Assembly: GCF_014203645.1 (NCBI RefSeq)
Contig: NZ_JACHJL010000008.1
Span: 186,001 to 250,000 of the forward strand
Origin: Streptomyces zagrosensis
GTDB lineage: Bacteria > Actinomycetota > Actinomycetes > Streptomycetales > Streptomycetaceae
DNA: 64,000 bases
Reading direction: 5' to 3'
Positions 44,237-53,326 of the stretch are shown piece after piece; the first letter of the stretch is position 1; every line of letters begins with the position of its first letter. The position numbers and the translations under genes were made by a program. Under the pieces are notes generated by a model, which had not been told where the DNA came from, searched no databases, and saw only the letters and a program-made list of their open reading frames with translations.

Positions 44237-44980
44237 GTGAAGATGTCCGAGCTGAGCCGCCGAAGCGGCGTGGCCATCCCGACGATCAAGTTCTACCTCC
44301 GGGAGGGCCTCCTGCCGGCCGGACATGCGACGGCCACCAACCAGGCGGACTACGACGAGGACCACCTGCGGCGGCTACGCCTGGTCCGCGCGCTGATCAG
44401 CTTCGGCAACCTCTCCGTCACCGCCACCCGCGAGGTGCTCAACGCCCTCAGCGAACCGCTCGACCTCTACCACACGCTCGGCGTCACCTCGTACGCTCTG
44501 CGCCCACCGGCGACCGGGGCCAACGGCGCCAACGGCACGGAAGGGCCCGGCGGAACAAGCGAGTCCGATGACTGCGCGGCTGAGGCCACCACGCTCATCG
44601 ACCGGATGGGCTGGTCTGTCGGCGACACCTCGCCCAGTCGCACGGCACTGGCCGCCGGGCTGTGCGCGCTACGGAAGGTGGGCGCCGACTTCACGGCGGA
44701 CGACCTGCTGCCGTACGCCGAGCTCGCCGAGGGCACGGCCCGCGTGGACCTGGATCACCTGGCCGGCATCGACGACCGCATCGACGTCGCCGAACGGGCC
44801 CTGGTCATGACCGTTCTCTTGGAACCAGTGCTTGCCACCTTGCGCCGGCTGGCCCAGGAGAACGAGACGACGCTGCGTTACCCCAGCACGATGGAGAAGA
44901 CGGATGAGGCGAAGGCGTTCCACGAGGCGCGGCGGGCGCCGGAGCCCACCGCTGAGCTCTCTGCGGACGGCCCGGTCTGA
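44237..44980 (+). CDS. MerR-family transcriptional regulator
   Basis: 247 residues. MerR helix-turn-helix VKMSELSRRSGVAIPTIKFY followed by LREGLLPAG and the wing region, then a C-terminal domain with EPLDLYHTLGV and a Gly/Asn-rich loop. The GTG at 44237 has AGGAGA 6 nt upstream. Upstream ATGs at 44171 and 44198 lack ribosome sites and the first sits in the palindrome. Ligand and target are unknown; the CIS operon ends 137 nt beyond, on the opposite strand and convergent, so a direct link is not implied. Confidence 0.87.
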   Translation: MKMSELSRRSGVAIPTIKFYLREGLLPAGHATATNQADYDEDHLRRLRLVRALISFGNLSVTATREVLNALSEPLDLYHTLGVTSYALRPPATGANGANGTEGPGGTSESDDCAAEATTLIDRMGWSVGDTSPSRTALAAGLCALRKVGADFTADDLLPYAELAEGTARVDLDHLAGIDDRIDVAERALVMTVLLEPVLATLRRLAQENETTLRYPSTMEKTDEAKAFHEARRAPEPTAELSADGPV

Positions 44981-45117
44981 TCGGCGGGCTGACATGGCCC
45001 GCCCTGACCGACGCACTATCGCAAGCCAACCTGGCCGGCGCGATCAGCACCGGCGGAACCAGCCTGGCAAGCGCCCCAGGTGACGGCCGAGCGGTCCGCC
45101 CATGGCCTGCCGCGGCG

Positions 45118-46500
45118 TCATCTGCGGCCGAAGAACTCCACCTCGGCGATGGCCAGTCGGCGCTTCGCACTGGCCCCGTAGGCCGCGTCAACCGTCAGCC
45201 GGACCCGTACGACGTCCGAGCCGCGCACATCGAAGGTCTGCTGGCCGGGCTGGTCCTTGAGGTTGACGGCCTTCGTGGAGCGCTCGCCGCGTGCGGTGAT
45301 GAGCGTCACGGTGAGTTCGGCCGGGCGGGCCTGGGTGAGGAACTCGTCCTGGTTGGCCGAGCGGCCGGAGATGATGAGCAACTTCTGTAGCCGTATCGGA
45401 CTTTCGAAGGTGGCCTCCAGATACTGGCCGGTGCCGGGCCCAGTGGCCAAGGGTGCCCAGTAGCGGTTGCTGAAGCCGTCAAGGGCCGCGCCCGCCCGGT
45501 GCCCCGTAGCCTCGCTTGAGGCCCGCCCGTGGTCCGGCCGTAGCGCCTCCGGCTTGCCGGTCTGGTCCTGGGTGAAGGTGAACACGTCCGTGAGCTGGGA
45601 GCGGGCGAAGAACAGCACCGCAAGCACCACCAGCAGCGTGAGGGGCAGCGCGAGCCGCGGTCGGGGCCACGTCCGGTGCCTGGGCCTGCTTCCGGCCTCC
45701 ATGGTGCGATCGGGGCCCCGCGCGAACCACCGCCGCCACCAAGGCAGCGGCCTGAGTTGGTCCGGCGACGCGGCCACGGGGCCAAGCAGCGCGCCGCAGC
45801 GCGCACACAGCCGGCGGTCGTACGCGTTGTCGGCGCGGCAACGCGGGCAGAGGCGGCTTCGGTCGGGCGCGGCGGTGTCGGGGGCTGGCGCCAGGGGCAC
45901 GTCCGGGGGCGGTGGCGCCACCCGGTGGTCGGGCCCCGGGGCGCCCGCTCCGTCGAGCGGATCGCCCGGTCGCCGCGGCGCAGCCGGCTCCGGGCCGAGT
46001 GGTGGCGGTGCGGATGGCCGTGCGGGATGCAGCGGCGCAGTGGGATGCAGCGGCACAGCGGGGCGCGAGACGGGTGGTGACGGGACGGGTGGTGTCGGGA
46101 CGGGTGCGGATGGGACGGGTGGTGACGGAGTGGGTGCGGGTGGGACGGGTGGTGAAAGGACGGGTGCGGGTGGGACGGGTGGTGAAAGGGCGGGTGGTGA
46201 CGGGGTGCTGTGCGGTGGTGGTGTGAGCGGCGGGACTGGTGGGCGGCCCGGGGCAGAAGTCGAATTCGGGGCCGGCCCGCAGTCTGGTGTGGCGCGCGGG
46301 CCGGGTGGCGGGCCCGGCTCCCCGGCCGGCTGGCTTCCGCGGCCGGCCGGGGCCTCGCCGCTTCGCCGGCCGGACGCGGCCTCCTCCTGCTCCCAGTCCT
46401 CCTGCTCCCAGTCCTCCTGTTCCCAGTCCAGAAATCTCCGGCACGAGACGCAGAACTGGACGCCGGGCGCATTGCGATGTCCGCAGTCCGAGCAGATCAT
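45118..46500 (-). CDS. CIS-locus membrane protein: zinc ribbons, Pro-rich linker, one TM, outer beta domain
   Basis: 460 residues. Cytoplasmic N-terminus with a zinc ribbon (CSDCGHRN...CVSC) and three DWEQE repeats, a roughly 160-residue Pro-rich stretch, a second zinc ribbon (CPRCRADN...CARC) and one membrane helix (LALPLTLLVVLAVLFFA). A C-terminal beta domain (AALDGFSNRYWAPLATGPG ... LEATFESPIRLQKLLIISG) resembles the NADase-type glycan-binding/discoidin fold. It overlaps the preceding tail gene by 4 nt, so it is the last gene of the CIS operon. Membrane-bound CIS partners have been reported in Streptomyces. I infer that this protein links cytoplasmic particles to the membrane or wall. Confidence 0.8.
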   Translation of the reverse strand: MICSDCGHRNAPGVQFCVSCRRFLDWEQEDWEQEDWEQEEAASGRRSGEAPAGRGSQPAGEPGPPPGPRATPDCGPAPNSTSAPGRPPVPPLTPPPHSTPSPPALSPPVPPAPVLSPPVPPAPTPSPPVPSAPVPTPPVPSPPVSRPAVPLHPTAPLHPARPSAPPPLGPEPAAPRRPGDPLDGAGAPGPDHRVAPPPPDVPLAPAPDTAAPDRSRLCPRCRADNAYDRRLCARCGALLGPVAASPDQLRPLPWWRRWFARGPDRTMEAGSRPRHRTWPRPRLALPLTLLVVLAVLFFARSQLTDVFTFTQDQTGKPEALRPDHGRASSEATGHRAGAALDGFSNRYWAPLATGPGTGQYLEATFESPIRLQKLLIISGRSANQDEFLTQARPAELTVTLITARGERSTKAVNLKDQPGQQTFDVRGSDVVRVRLTVDAAYGASAKRRLAIAEVEFFGRR

Positions 46501-47057
46501 GGCGTGCTCGCCTCCCCCTGCGTGCCCAGTATCTCCACCCGGTACCGCACATGCGCGGGCACCTCGGCGGCCACCAGCCGCTCCAACCGGACCCGATCGA
46601 ATCGCTCCGGCTCCGGCACCCGCAACCTGACCGTCACCCACGGTGGAGCCGAGCCCGGCAGCGCGCCGCCCGGCTCGGCCGACCAGGCGGTGGCGCCGCT
46701 CTCGGCGAGCTCGGGTTCGATGCCGGTCTCCACCCGGATCGCCGCCGCGAGCCCGGCGTGGGTGCCGCGCTGGCGGTGCCGGACGACCGCACTGGCCACC
46801 ACCGCGCGCCGCTGGTTGACCGGCCGCTCCTCGTCGGTGCGTACCGCGACCCAGCCTGCCATCCAGGCCACGAAGTCATCGGGGGCGGTACGCGGGTGCA
46901 GATACGCGGGCAGGTTGTCCAGGGTGAGCAGCACAGGAGCGAGCACCTCGTCCAATGCGCCGAGGAACCGCTGGAGGAAGTCCTGATCGAGGTAGACGGC
47001 GGGGAGTTGATCGGCCAGCGGGTGCGGAGTGGGTAGCCCCGGTATCACCGCGCGCAT
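46497..47057 (-). CDS. CIS baseplate/tail protein I (P2 gpI-like)
   Basis: 186 residues: LPAVYLDQDFLQRFLGALDE, then APDDFVAWMAGWVAV, and RRAVVASAVVRHRQRGTHAG followed by AAAIRVETG, the pattern of phage tail protein I/Pvc12-type baseplate wedge proteins. In CIS assembly it completes the baseplate together with the J-like protein. The ATG at 47057 follows the J gene's TGA by 1 nt; its own stop overlaps the next gene by 4 nt. Confidence 0.85.
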   Translation of the reverse strand: MRAVIPGLPTPHPLADQLPAVYLDQDFLQRFLGALDEVLAPVLLTLDNLPAYLHPRTAPDDFVAWMAGWVAVRTDEERPVNQRRAVVASAVVRHRQRGTHAGLAAAIRVETGIEPELAESGATAWSAEPGGALPGSAPPWVTVRLRVPEPERFDRVRLERLVAAEVPAHVRYRVEILGTQGEASTP

Positions 47058-47058
47058 G

Positions 47059-49038
47059 TCATACCGCCCGCACCCGCAGCTGGTGTTCATAGCTGAACAC
47101 CAGCGCGTGCCGATCGAGGGTGACCTTGTTGGTGGGTTCGGCGCGTTGCCCGGTCACGGGGTCGGCGGGGAACAGCCGTACGTCCTCGACCAGATCGACG
47201 CCGGGCAACCGTTGCAGCACCGCGAACACCTCGCCGGAGTGGATCGGCCGCCCAAACGGCCAGCCGTCACCGTCGGGGCCGCCGGTAAGGGGGTTGAAGT
47301 AGCCGTAGAGCGCCGTCAGTCCGGCCTCGCGCAACCGCTCGGTTGCCGCGCCGCGGCCCGCGTGGACCGAGGCGACGACGGTCACGCCCTGGTAATAGGG
47401 CGGTTCGACGATCAGCCGGGTGCCGAGCGGGCGCCGCTCGTCGAGGTAGGAGGCGATGATCGCGAGCGTCTCGCGCGGGGGGATCAGCTCGTCGAAGCGG
47501 ACCCGGCCCCGCTCGTCGCTGCGCCCGGCCGGCACGACCAGCAGCCGCACGCCGCCCGCGCTCTCCTGGTCCCCCCAGGCCGCACCGCTGTCGGGTGCCT
47601 CGCCCGCGGGAACGCAGCGCACCCGGGCCACGTCGGGGGCGGCCTCACGGGCCAGTTGCTCGTAGTCGTGCGGCACGACGGCCCGGTGCAGGGTGCTCAG
47701 CGTCATCGGCCCGCGCACCCGGGCGCCGTCCACCGTCTCACCGTCAACTCCGCCGAGCGCCGGACGGCGGTTCTCCACCCGTGCCACGTACGGCATGGAG
47801 CTGCGCAGGATGCGCAGCGCGTGCCGGGCCACGTTGCCGCGTCGGCCGCCGCCGGTGCGGTAGCGGCGTACCCGTACCGTGCTGCCCTTCGGTGGGATCG
47901 CACCGAACAGCCGCAGGGTGCCGTCGCGTTCGCGGACGGCGGGCCCGAAGTCCACCTGTCCCGAGTTCGGGTCCAAGGTGATGTGTCGTTCGTACGCGGT
48001 GGAGTGGGCGAAGTTATCGACGCGGGTCCACTCGACCCAGCCTTCGCCCTCCGTCACCTCGACGACGAAGGGTTCCTCGCTCGGCACCACCGGCGGTCTT
48101 GCCACCTGGAAGCCCTGCCCAGGCACGCCCTCGGACAGGCCGATGACCTCGTTGGTGACGGTTTCGGCGTGGCTGGCTTCCACGGTGCCGCCGATGGTGA
48201 ACGCGGTGGCCTGCCGCACGGTCGGCGAGGCGACGTACGCCGGCTGCCCTGGCGCAGCCTCGACCAGGCGACAGCGCAGCCAGCCAGCGGTGTGTCTGAC
48301 GACCACGGAGGAGGCGTGGCTCGCCGGGAGGTGCAAGATGACCTCGCCGGCCTTGTTGAACCCTCCGGTGTCGTCCTTCTCGACCTCGCAGGCGACCCAG
48401 GCGGCGCCGTCCCACGCCTCCCACAGCAGCGGCGGGCGCCGGGGGTCCACGCCCACGCCCTCGACCTTGCAGTCGAGCCGCAGCACGACGACGCAGCCGG
48501 GTACCGGTTGGGAGAGCCCGACATACAGGCAGTCGCCCGGCCGTGGTGTGGCCCTGAAGCAGCGCACATCGCGGCCGAGCGCCAGGTCATCGGTGCTATC
48601 CGTCGCGTCGCCGCCCATCGGCCAGGTGGCGAGGTGGGCCAGGGAGCACGGCACGACGGACAGATCGGCGCTGGTGGTGAAGACCACGGCCTCCTCGGTC
48701 TCGGTACGCACCGTGGCGACCTCGGTGCCGGCGGCGACCCGTACGGCTTCCGGTTGCGGGGCCGACAGCCAGAACGTGACCTCGGTACGGGCAGCGGTGG
48801 GCGGGTAGAGGCGGACGCCGATGAGATCGAGAAAGGCCAGATAGTTCTTGTCCGGCACCCGGTTGAGCCGGTAGACGAGCTGGTCAACCATGGTCGCGAA
48901 CGCCTCGATGAGGGTGACGCCGGGGTCGGAGACATTGTGGTCGGTCCACTCGGGGCAGCGCTGTTGCACCAGCCGCTTGGCCTCGTCCACCAGCCCCTGA
49001 AAGCGCCGGTCGTCCAGGTTGGGGCTGGGGAGCGTCAT
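47059..49038 (-). CDS. CIS baseplate J-like protein (T4 gp6/P2 gpJ type)
   Basis: 659 residues. The N-terminus FQGLVDEAKRLVQQRCPEWT ... TLIEAFATMVDQLVYRLNRV is the conserved start of Pvc11/Afp11-like 'putative baseplate assembly' proteins. The C-terminal third (GPMTLSTLHRAVVPHDYEQL, EPPYYQGVTVVASVHAGRGA) is the baseplate J domain. It forms the hexameric ring around the spike that triggers sheath contraction. ATG at 49038 with GAGGAGGG upstream and a 4-nt overlap with gp25. An extension further upstream would run through the gp25 gene and is rejected. Confidence 0.92.
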   Translation of the reverse strand: MTLPSPNLDDRRFQGLVDEAKRLVQQRCPEWTDHNVSDPGVTLIEAFATMVDQLVYRLNRVPDKNYLAFLDLIGVRLYPPTAARTEVTFWLSAPQPEAVRVAAGTEVATVRTETEEAVVFTTSADLSVVPCSLAHLATWPMGGDATDSTDDLALGRDVRCFRATPRPGDCLYVGLSQPVPGCVVVLRLDCKVEGVGVDPRRPPLLWEAWDGAAWVACEVEKDDTGGFNKAGEVILHLPASHASSVVVRHTAGWLRCRLVEAAPGQPAYVASPTVRQATAFTIGGTVEASHAETVTNEVIGLSEGVPGQGFQVARPPVVPSEEPFVVEVTEGEGWVEWTRVDNFAHSTAYERHITLDPNSGQVDFGPAVRERDGTLRLFGAIPPKGSTVRVRRYRTGGGRRGNVARHALRILRSSMPYVARVENRRPALGGVDGETVDGARVRGPMTLSTLHRAVVPHDYEQLAREAAPDVARVRCVPAGEAPDSGAAWGDQESAGGVRLLVVPAGRSDERGRVRFDELIPPRETLAIIASYLDERRPLGTRLIVEPPYYQGVTVVASVHAGRGAATERLREAGLTALYGYFNPLTGGPDGDGWPFGRPIHSGEVFAVLQRLPGVDLVEDVRLFPADPVTGQRAEPTNKVTLDRHALVFSYEHQLRVRAV

Positions 49039-49442
49039 GCGCCCTCCTCGTGCTGGGGGATCACGTAGAACGGGAAGACGAGGTTGCGCGGATCGTTGGC
49101 GCCGCGCACCACGTAACTGATGTCGATGTAGAGCACCCCGTCGTCCGCATCGTCGAAGCGGACCGCGACATCGGCCACCTCGATGCGCGGCTCCCAGCGC
49201 TCCAGCGCGAGCCGTACCTCGTAAGCGAGTTGGCCGGCCGTGCCCGCGTCGGCGGGGGCGAATACGTAGTCGCCGAGCGCACAACCGAACTCGGGCCGCA
49301 TCGGCCGCTCGCCCGGCGAGGTGGAGAGGATCAACCGAATCGCCTCCGCGATCTCGCGTTCGCCGCGGACCAGCGAGATGCTGCCGGTGGAGTCCGTATG
49401 GGGTGGAAACGCCCAGCCCGCGCCGATGAACTGCTGGACCAT
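49035..49442 (-). CDS. CIS baseplate gp25-like protein
   Basis: 135 residues of the gp25/lysozyme-like wedge family: REIAEAIRLILSTSPGERPM then RPEFGCALGDYVFAPAD is the signature EPR-core region. It links baseplate wedges to the sheath. ATG at 49442, two bases after the PAAR stop; its own stop overlaps the J gene start. No lysozyme catalytic residues are expected. Confidence 0.93.
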   Translation of the reverse strand: MVQQFIGAGWAFPPHTDSTGSISLVRGEREIAEAIRLILSTSPGERPMRPEFGCALGDYVFAPADAGTAGQLAYEVRLALERWEPRIEVADVAVRFDDADDGVLYIDISYVVRGANDPRNLVFPFYVIPQHEEGA

Positions 49443-49444
49443 GG

Positions 49445-49720
49445 TCAGCCTCCGATCAAGACGGTGGAGCACCCGGAGAGGATCGGGGAGCCGCAGCCCG
49501 CTATGTCGCCCACTCGGGCGGCGGGCCGGCCGCCGATCAGCACGCTGACGCTGCCGGGCGGCGCCAGCTCGGAGGCGGCGTGCACGACGGGCGAGGAGCA
49601 TTGGTGTGGGGTGCCGACGGTGGCGGCGGGCCTTCCACCGATGAGCACGGTGGGCGCCCCCGGCGGGCCCACCACTCCGGGATGGCCGGTCGGATCGCCG
49701 ACGCGGGCGGCTGCTGGCAT
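49445..49720 (-). CDS. PAAR-repeat spike-tip protein
   Basis: 91 residues with PAAR-like repeats: ARVGDPTGHPGVVGPPGAPT, VLIGGRPAATVGTPHQC, and a second VLIGGRPAARVGDIAGCGS. It caps the VgrG trimer as the sharp metal-binding tip. No toxin extension is present. ATG at 49720 with GGGAGA 6 nt upstream. The 205 nt between it and the spike gene stop contain only a G-rich low-complexity stretch with no gene. Confidence 0.93.
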   Translation of the reverse strand: MPAAARVGDPTGHPGVVGPPGAPTVLIGGRPAATVGTPHQCSSPVVHAASELAPPGSVSVLIGGRPAARVGDIAGCGSPILSGCSTVLIGG

Positions 49721-49925
49721 ATGCGCTCTCCCTTGCGGTCTGCCGCCGCGACATGGGCGGGCGCGAGGTGCAGTGGCGGTGGCTGTGGCGGGGCGCGCCG
49801 CGTGTGGTGCGTGTGCTGGGCGCGAGGTCGGGGCCAGGGTCGGGGTCGGGGCTGCGGGGGTATGTCGTACGGGTCGGGGTGGTTCGCGGGCCGAGGCCGG
49901 GTGGCCAAGTCGGGGCGTACGGCGG

Positions 49926-51866
49926 TCAATTGATGCGTACGATCGGGGCGTTGACGGATACGGTGCTGCCGCCCTTGACCTCGGTGCGGGTGCTGCCGTT
50001 GAGCGCCACCTGGTTGCCCCGCACCTCGACGGAGCCACCGGTGGCGAGCTTGACCAGGCCCTTGCCTCCGTCCACCTGCACTCCGCTGCGGGCCGTCAAC
50101 CGCACCGATTCCCCGAGCAGTTCCAGCGCTCCGTCTCCCGCGTCCAGCGAGACGCCGCTGCCCGCCTTGATGGAAACCTGTTGGGTGGCGTCGATCTCCA
50201 CGGTGCCATCGCTGTGCAGCACGATGGTGGTGCCCTTCCGGTCGAGGTTGATGCTGAGCTTTCCGTCTCCGGTGACCAGGCGTACGCCCTGCGGGCCGCC
50301 GGCGGCGTCCAGCAGTTCCAGCTTGTTGCCGCTCTTGGAGCCGAACGCCCGCTTGTTGACGGCCCCGCTGGTGGGATCGACGGCCGCGATGTCCGCGCCA
50401 CCCCCGGACGCGCCCCCTCCGGGTGGGCCGCCCCCGGACCCGGCGCCCCCGGGGCCGCCGCTGCCGGCTCCGCCCCCACCGGGCTTGTCCTGCCCGTTGT
50501 AGAGCGCGGCGAGCACGTACGGCCGGTCCAGATGGCCCTGCTCGAAGCCGACGAGTACCTCGTCGCCCACCTCGGGGATGAATGCCTCCCCGCCACCGAT
50601 GCCGCTCGCTTGCGCGGTGCGCGCCCAGTCGCTCGCGTACTCGTCGGAAAGCCAGGGAAAGCGCACCTTCACCCGGCCCAGGCCCTCCGGGTCCTTGGTG
50701 TCGGTCACCGTTCCGTTGACCAGTCCGGCGCAGCGCGTACCGGCGCCGGGGCCGCGGCTACCGGCCACTCCACCTGCCAGTCCGAACAGCGAGCGCTCCT
50801 GCTGGCCCGAGACCGTCAGCCAGGTCTCGTAGCCGCGTAGCGCGTCGAAGACGTGCCGCGAGGAGGTGACGGTATAGCGGCCATCGAAGGGCTTGCCGAC
50901 ACCGGTCAAGGTGACCGCGCCGCCGGCCCGTACTGCCGGGTTGCCCCTGATCACCGCCTCCAGTTCGGCGAACGAGCCCGCGATCCGCTCCGCCAACGCC
51001 TTCGCCGCCTGGTCCACCTCGGCCTGACTGCCGTACGGGGCATCGGTCACCACGAAGTTCGCCTCACCGAAGGGCTGCGCCACCTCCGCGGCGGTGAGCC
51101 CCAGTTCGAGAGTGGTGGCCTTGCCCGCATCGGCCCGGCCGACCAGCGGTTGCTTGGCCCGTACGTCCCAGCCGCGGACCTCCACCGCCGATACCTGCTC
51201 GGCCGCCGACACCCCGGCCCGGCAGCGCAGCAGGTTGTCGCCCATCTCCAGGACCAGCGGGTCACTGTCGGCACGGGCCGAGGTGTCGGGGGCGCCGCCC
51301 GCCTCGGTCGGCTTGGTGACGTGCAACTGGCCGTCCATCACCCACACCTGCGCGCCGGCCTCGTCCGCCATGGTGCGCAGGAACTCCCAGTCGGTGACGT
51401 TCGGTTGGGCCACGTGTTCCAGGACGGGCCCGGACACATCGACGGTGCCGGGGCGCAGGCCGCTGCGCTGCGCGACGCGGGCCACGATGTCGGAGAGCGT
51501 CATGTTCTGGTAGCTGGCGACCTGTCTGCCCCGCAAGAGGCGGTACGACTCGTCCAGGCCGCGCACCACCGTGAAGGTGCCCGTGTCGTCGATCTCCACC
51601 TCAAGCGCGGTGACGCTGCCGCTCAGCAGCAGTTGCGGGGTGGGGCCGCCGCCGGCCTGGGCCAGCAGCCGCACCGGGGTACCGATCTTGATGCCGGCCT
51701 GCTCAAGGAGCACCCGGCTCGGATCACGGAAGCGCAGCACGAACAGGTCGGGCAGCGTACGGCTGTCATCGACGTACGCCTCCACCAGCGTGTTCGCCAG
51801 CGCCGGCGGCAGCGACCGGCCCGCCACCTCGATCACCAGCGTCTTGGCGACGCTCTGGGTCACCAC
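49926..51866 (-). CDS. VgrG/baseplate-V-type spike protein
   Basis: 646 residues. Residues about 1-370 form the gp27-like hub (ANTLVEAYVDDSRTLPDLFV, DIVARVAQRSGLRPGTVDVS, WEFLRTMADEAGAQVW). Then comes the gp5 OB-fold (GLVNGTVTDTKDPEGLGRVK; VGDEVLVGFEQGHLDRPYVL), a Gly-rich linker of about 35 residues, and a C-terminal repetitive beta-prism (VEIDATQQVSIKAGSGVSLD). It is the trimeric spike that carries the PAAR tip. GTG at 51866, 8 nt after the LysM gene stop; a GTG one codon later is equivalent. No C-terminal toxin is fused. Confidence 0.92.
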   Translation of the reverse strand: MVTQSVAKTLVIEVAGRSLPPALANTLVEAYVDDSRTLPDLFVLRFRDPSRVLLEQAGIKIGTPVRLLAQAGGGPTPQLLLSGSVTALEVEIDDTGTFTVVRGLDESYRLLRGRQVASYQNMTLSDIVARVAQRSGLRPGTVDVSGPVLEHVAQPNVTDWEFLRTMADEAGAQVWVMDGQLHVTKPTEAGGAPDTSARADSDPLVLEMGDNLLRCRAGVSAAEQVSAVEVRGWDVRAKQPLVGRADAGKATTLELGLTAAEVAQPFGEANFVVTDAPYGSQAEVDQAAKALAERIAGSFAELEAVIRGNPAVRAGGAVTLTGVGKPFDGRYTVTSSRHVFDALRGYETWLTVSGQQERSLFGLAGGVAGSRGPGAGTRCAGLVNGTVTDTKDPEGLGRVKVRFPWLSDEYASDWARTAQASGIGGGEAFIPEVGDEVLVGFEQGHLDRPYVLAALYNGQDKPGGGGAGSGGPGGAGSGGGPPGGGASGGGADIAAVDPTSGAVNKRAFGSKSGNKLELLDAAGGPQGVRLVTGDGKLSINLDRKGTTIVLHSDGTVEIDATQQVSIKAGSGVSLDAGDGALELLGESVRLTARSGVQVDGGKGLVKLATGGSVEVRGNQVALNGSTRTEVKGGSTVSVNAPIVRIN

Positions 51867-51873
51867 GGGCCGC

Positions 51874-52791
51874 TCACCCGCCAGCGGTGAGCCGGACGTG
51901 CCCACCGCGTTCGTCGTACCCGCGCGCCGCACCCCGGCCCTGCGGGGCGGGCCCCGGTAGACCCGATAGCGCTGCCAGGGACGCCGAGGTGCGCCCCGGC
52001 GACGCGGCGGCGCCCGGGAGCCGTGCTGGTTCCCGTAGCCGGGCGAGTTCGTCGGGTGCGGGGAGCAGCAGCTCACGGCCGTTGGCCAGTCGCATCGGGT
52101 CGTCGATGCCGTTCGCCTCGGCGATCACCCGCCAGGCCGCCGGGTCGCCGTACTCGCGCCACGCCAGGTCCGGCAGGGTGTCCCCGGTACGCACCTGATG
52201 CACACGGCGCGCGTGCAGGGCGCCGGAGGTCGGGTTCTGGCCCGGTGTCTCCCCGCTGATCTCCTCCATCGTCACCTGACAGACGGCTCGGATCGGCACG
52301 CCGGAGGTGGTGAACAGGGTGTATTTCACCTGTACTTGGCTGAGGTAACCGGGGAATCCGGTGAGGCCACCCCAGTGGAAGACCACCCAGGGCGGCGATG
52401 ACCGCTGCTGCTGGCGGGTCTCGCTGGTCGGCACACAGCACGCCAACAGCTTCTCCACGGAGGTCACCACGCTGGTGTCCTGGGTGTCGCTTGCGTCGAA
52501 GAACATCTCCACGGTCAGCTTGCTGGGCTTGGGCCCCTGGTACTCGGGAGGGCCCGCGCTCTTGGCGCCCTTGGCGGGAGTACGCTTCCAGGCCGCCGCC
52601 TTGGTGAGCGTCAACTCCTTCGGGTTGAACTGGAAGTCGATGCGCCCGCAGGGCCCACCCGGGGTGAGGCTGCCGCCGGGCGGCGGGTTGCGCATCTCCA
52701 GATACGCGTGCTCCAGCTTGGGCCTGGCCCCGCCGCCCCTGGCCGTCCCGCCTCCGGTGCCTGCGGCGCTGAACGCCACGGCAGCGCTCAT
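51874..52791 (-). CDS. CIS tube-initiator/hub protein with LysM domain (Pvc7-like)
   Basis: 305 residues. The N-terminal two thirds (IDFQFNPKELTLTKAAAWKR ... KLTVEMFFDASDTQDTSVVT, WGGLTGFPGYLSQVQVKYTL) match 'CIS tube protein' Pvc7/gp53-type adaptors between tube and baseplate. Residues about 195-245 form a LysM domain (HQVRTGDTLPDLAWREYGDP). In such baseplates LysM is thought to support assembly rather than peptidoglycan binding. ATG at 52791 behind GGAAGGGG. Confidence 0.9.
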   Translation of the reverse strand: MSAAVAFSAAGTGGGTARGGGARPKLEHAYLEMRNPPPGGSLTPGGPCGRIDFQFNPKELTLTKAAAWKRTPAKGAKSAGPPEYQGPKPSKLTVEMFFDASDTQDTSVVTSVEKLLACCVPTSETRQQQRSSPPWVVFHWGGLTGFPGYLSQVQVKYTLFTTSGVPIRAVCQVTMEEISGETPGQNPTSGALHARRVHQVRTGDTLPDLAWREYGDPAAWRVIAEANGIDDPMRLANGRELLLPAPDELARLREPARLPGAAASPGRTSASLAALSGLPGPAPQGRGAARGYDERGGHVRLTAGG

Positions 52792-52838
52792 GCCGACCCC
52801 TTCCGTTCCCTCGCGCCGCACCGGGCCCCGCTCATCGC

Positions 52839-53270
52839 TCAGCCCTCCATCACATAGCCGTGATGGGCGATCTCAATGGTCTCGATGGCCACCTTCGGCG
52901 ACTCGGGGTTGAAGGAGGGCCCGGTCCAGCGCACCGGCACCACCTCAAGCAGCCCCCACTGGGCGACCTTCTTGCCGTCCCCGGTGCGCGCCTCGATGTG
53001 TGCGGTCTTCCTGCTGAACCCGCCCGTCATGCTCGCGAACCACTTGGCCACCTTCTCGGTCTCTCGGGTCAGTGGCCGGGAGAGCTTGACGTTGGAGAAC
53101 TTCAACCGGGTGGGCAGTTGCCACAGATGGCCGTTGTTGCCACCCTCCTCCCGCTGTTCGAGCACCACTTCGCAACCGAGCCCCTCGCACGTGTTGAACG
53201 AGCCCAGTTCGATGCCGTCGATGGTGACGACGAAACAGACGGTCACCGCCGGGTCGTCGGTTACGCTCAC
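52839..53270 (-). CDS. CIS inner-tube protein (second copy, gp19-like)
   Basis: 143 residues of the Hcp/gp19 tube fold: VTVCFVVTIDGIELGSFNTC, EGGNNGHLWQLPTRLKFSNV, KLSRPLTRETEKVAKWF, ending VAIETIEIAHHGYVMEG. It is a tube component, in this position probably the first ring(s) above the baseplate (Pvc5-like). The GTG at 53270 is preceded by AGGGGGACAGGG. It differs from the other tube gene at 56172, as expected for the two tube paralogues of many CIS. Confidence 0.9.
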   Translation of the reverse strand: MSVTDDPAVTVCFVVTIDGIELGSFNTCEGLGCEVVLEQREEGGNNGHLWQLPTRLKFSNVKLSRPLTRETEKVAKWFASMTGGFSRKTAHIEARTGDGKKVAQWGLLEVVPVRWTGPSFNPESPKVAIETIEIAHHGYVMEG

Positions 53271-53326
53271 GCCCTGTCCCCCTTCTCTGCCTGCTCGGAC
53301 TGCCGTGTGTGGTGCGTGTACTCGCT

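Noticed and set aside
47059..49284. 741-residue version of the baseplate J protein
   Set aside because: The extra N-terminus is an out-of-frame reading through the gp25 gene; the ATG at 49038 has a good ribosome site and the usual overlap.
49035..49754. Longer gp25 reading of 239 residues
   Set aside because: The first 104 residues are Arg/Pro-rich, overlap the PAAR gene and lack a ribosome site; the conserved protein begins at MVQQFIGAGW (49442).
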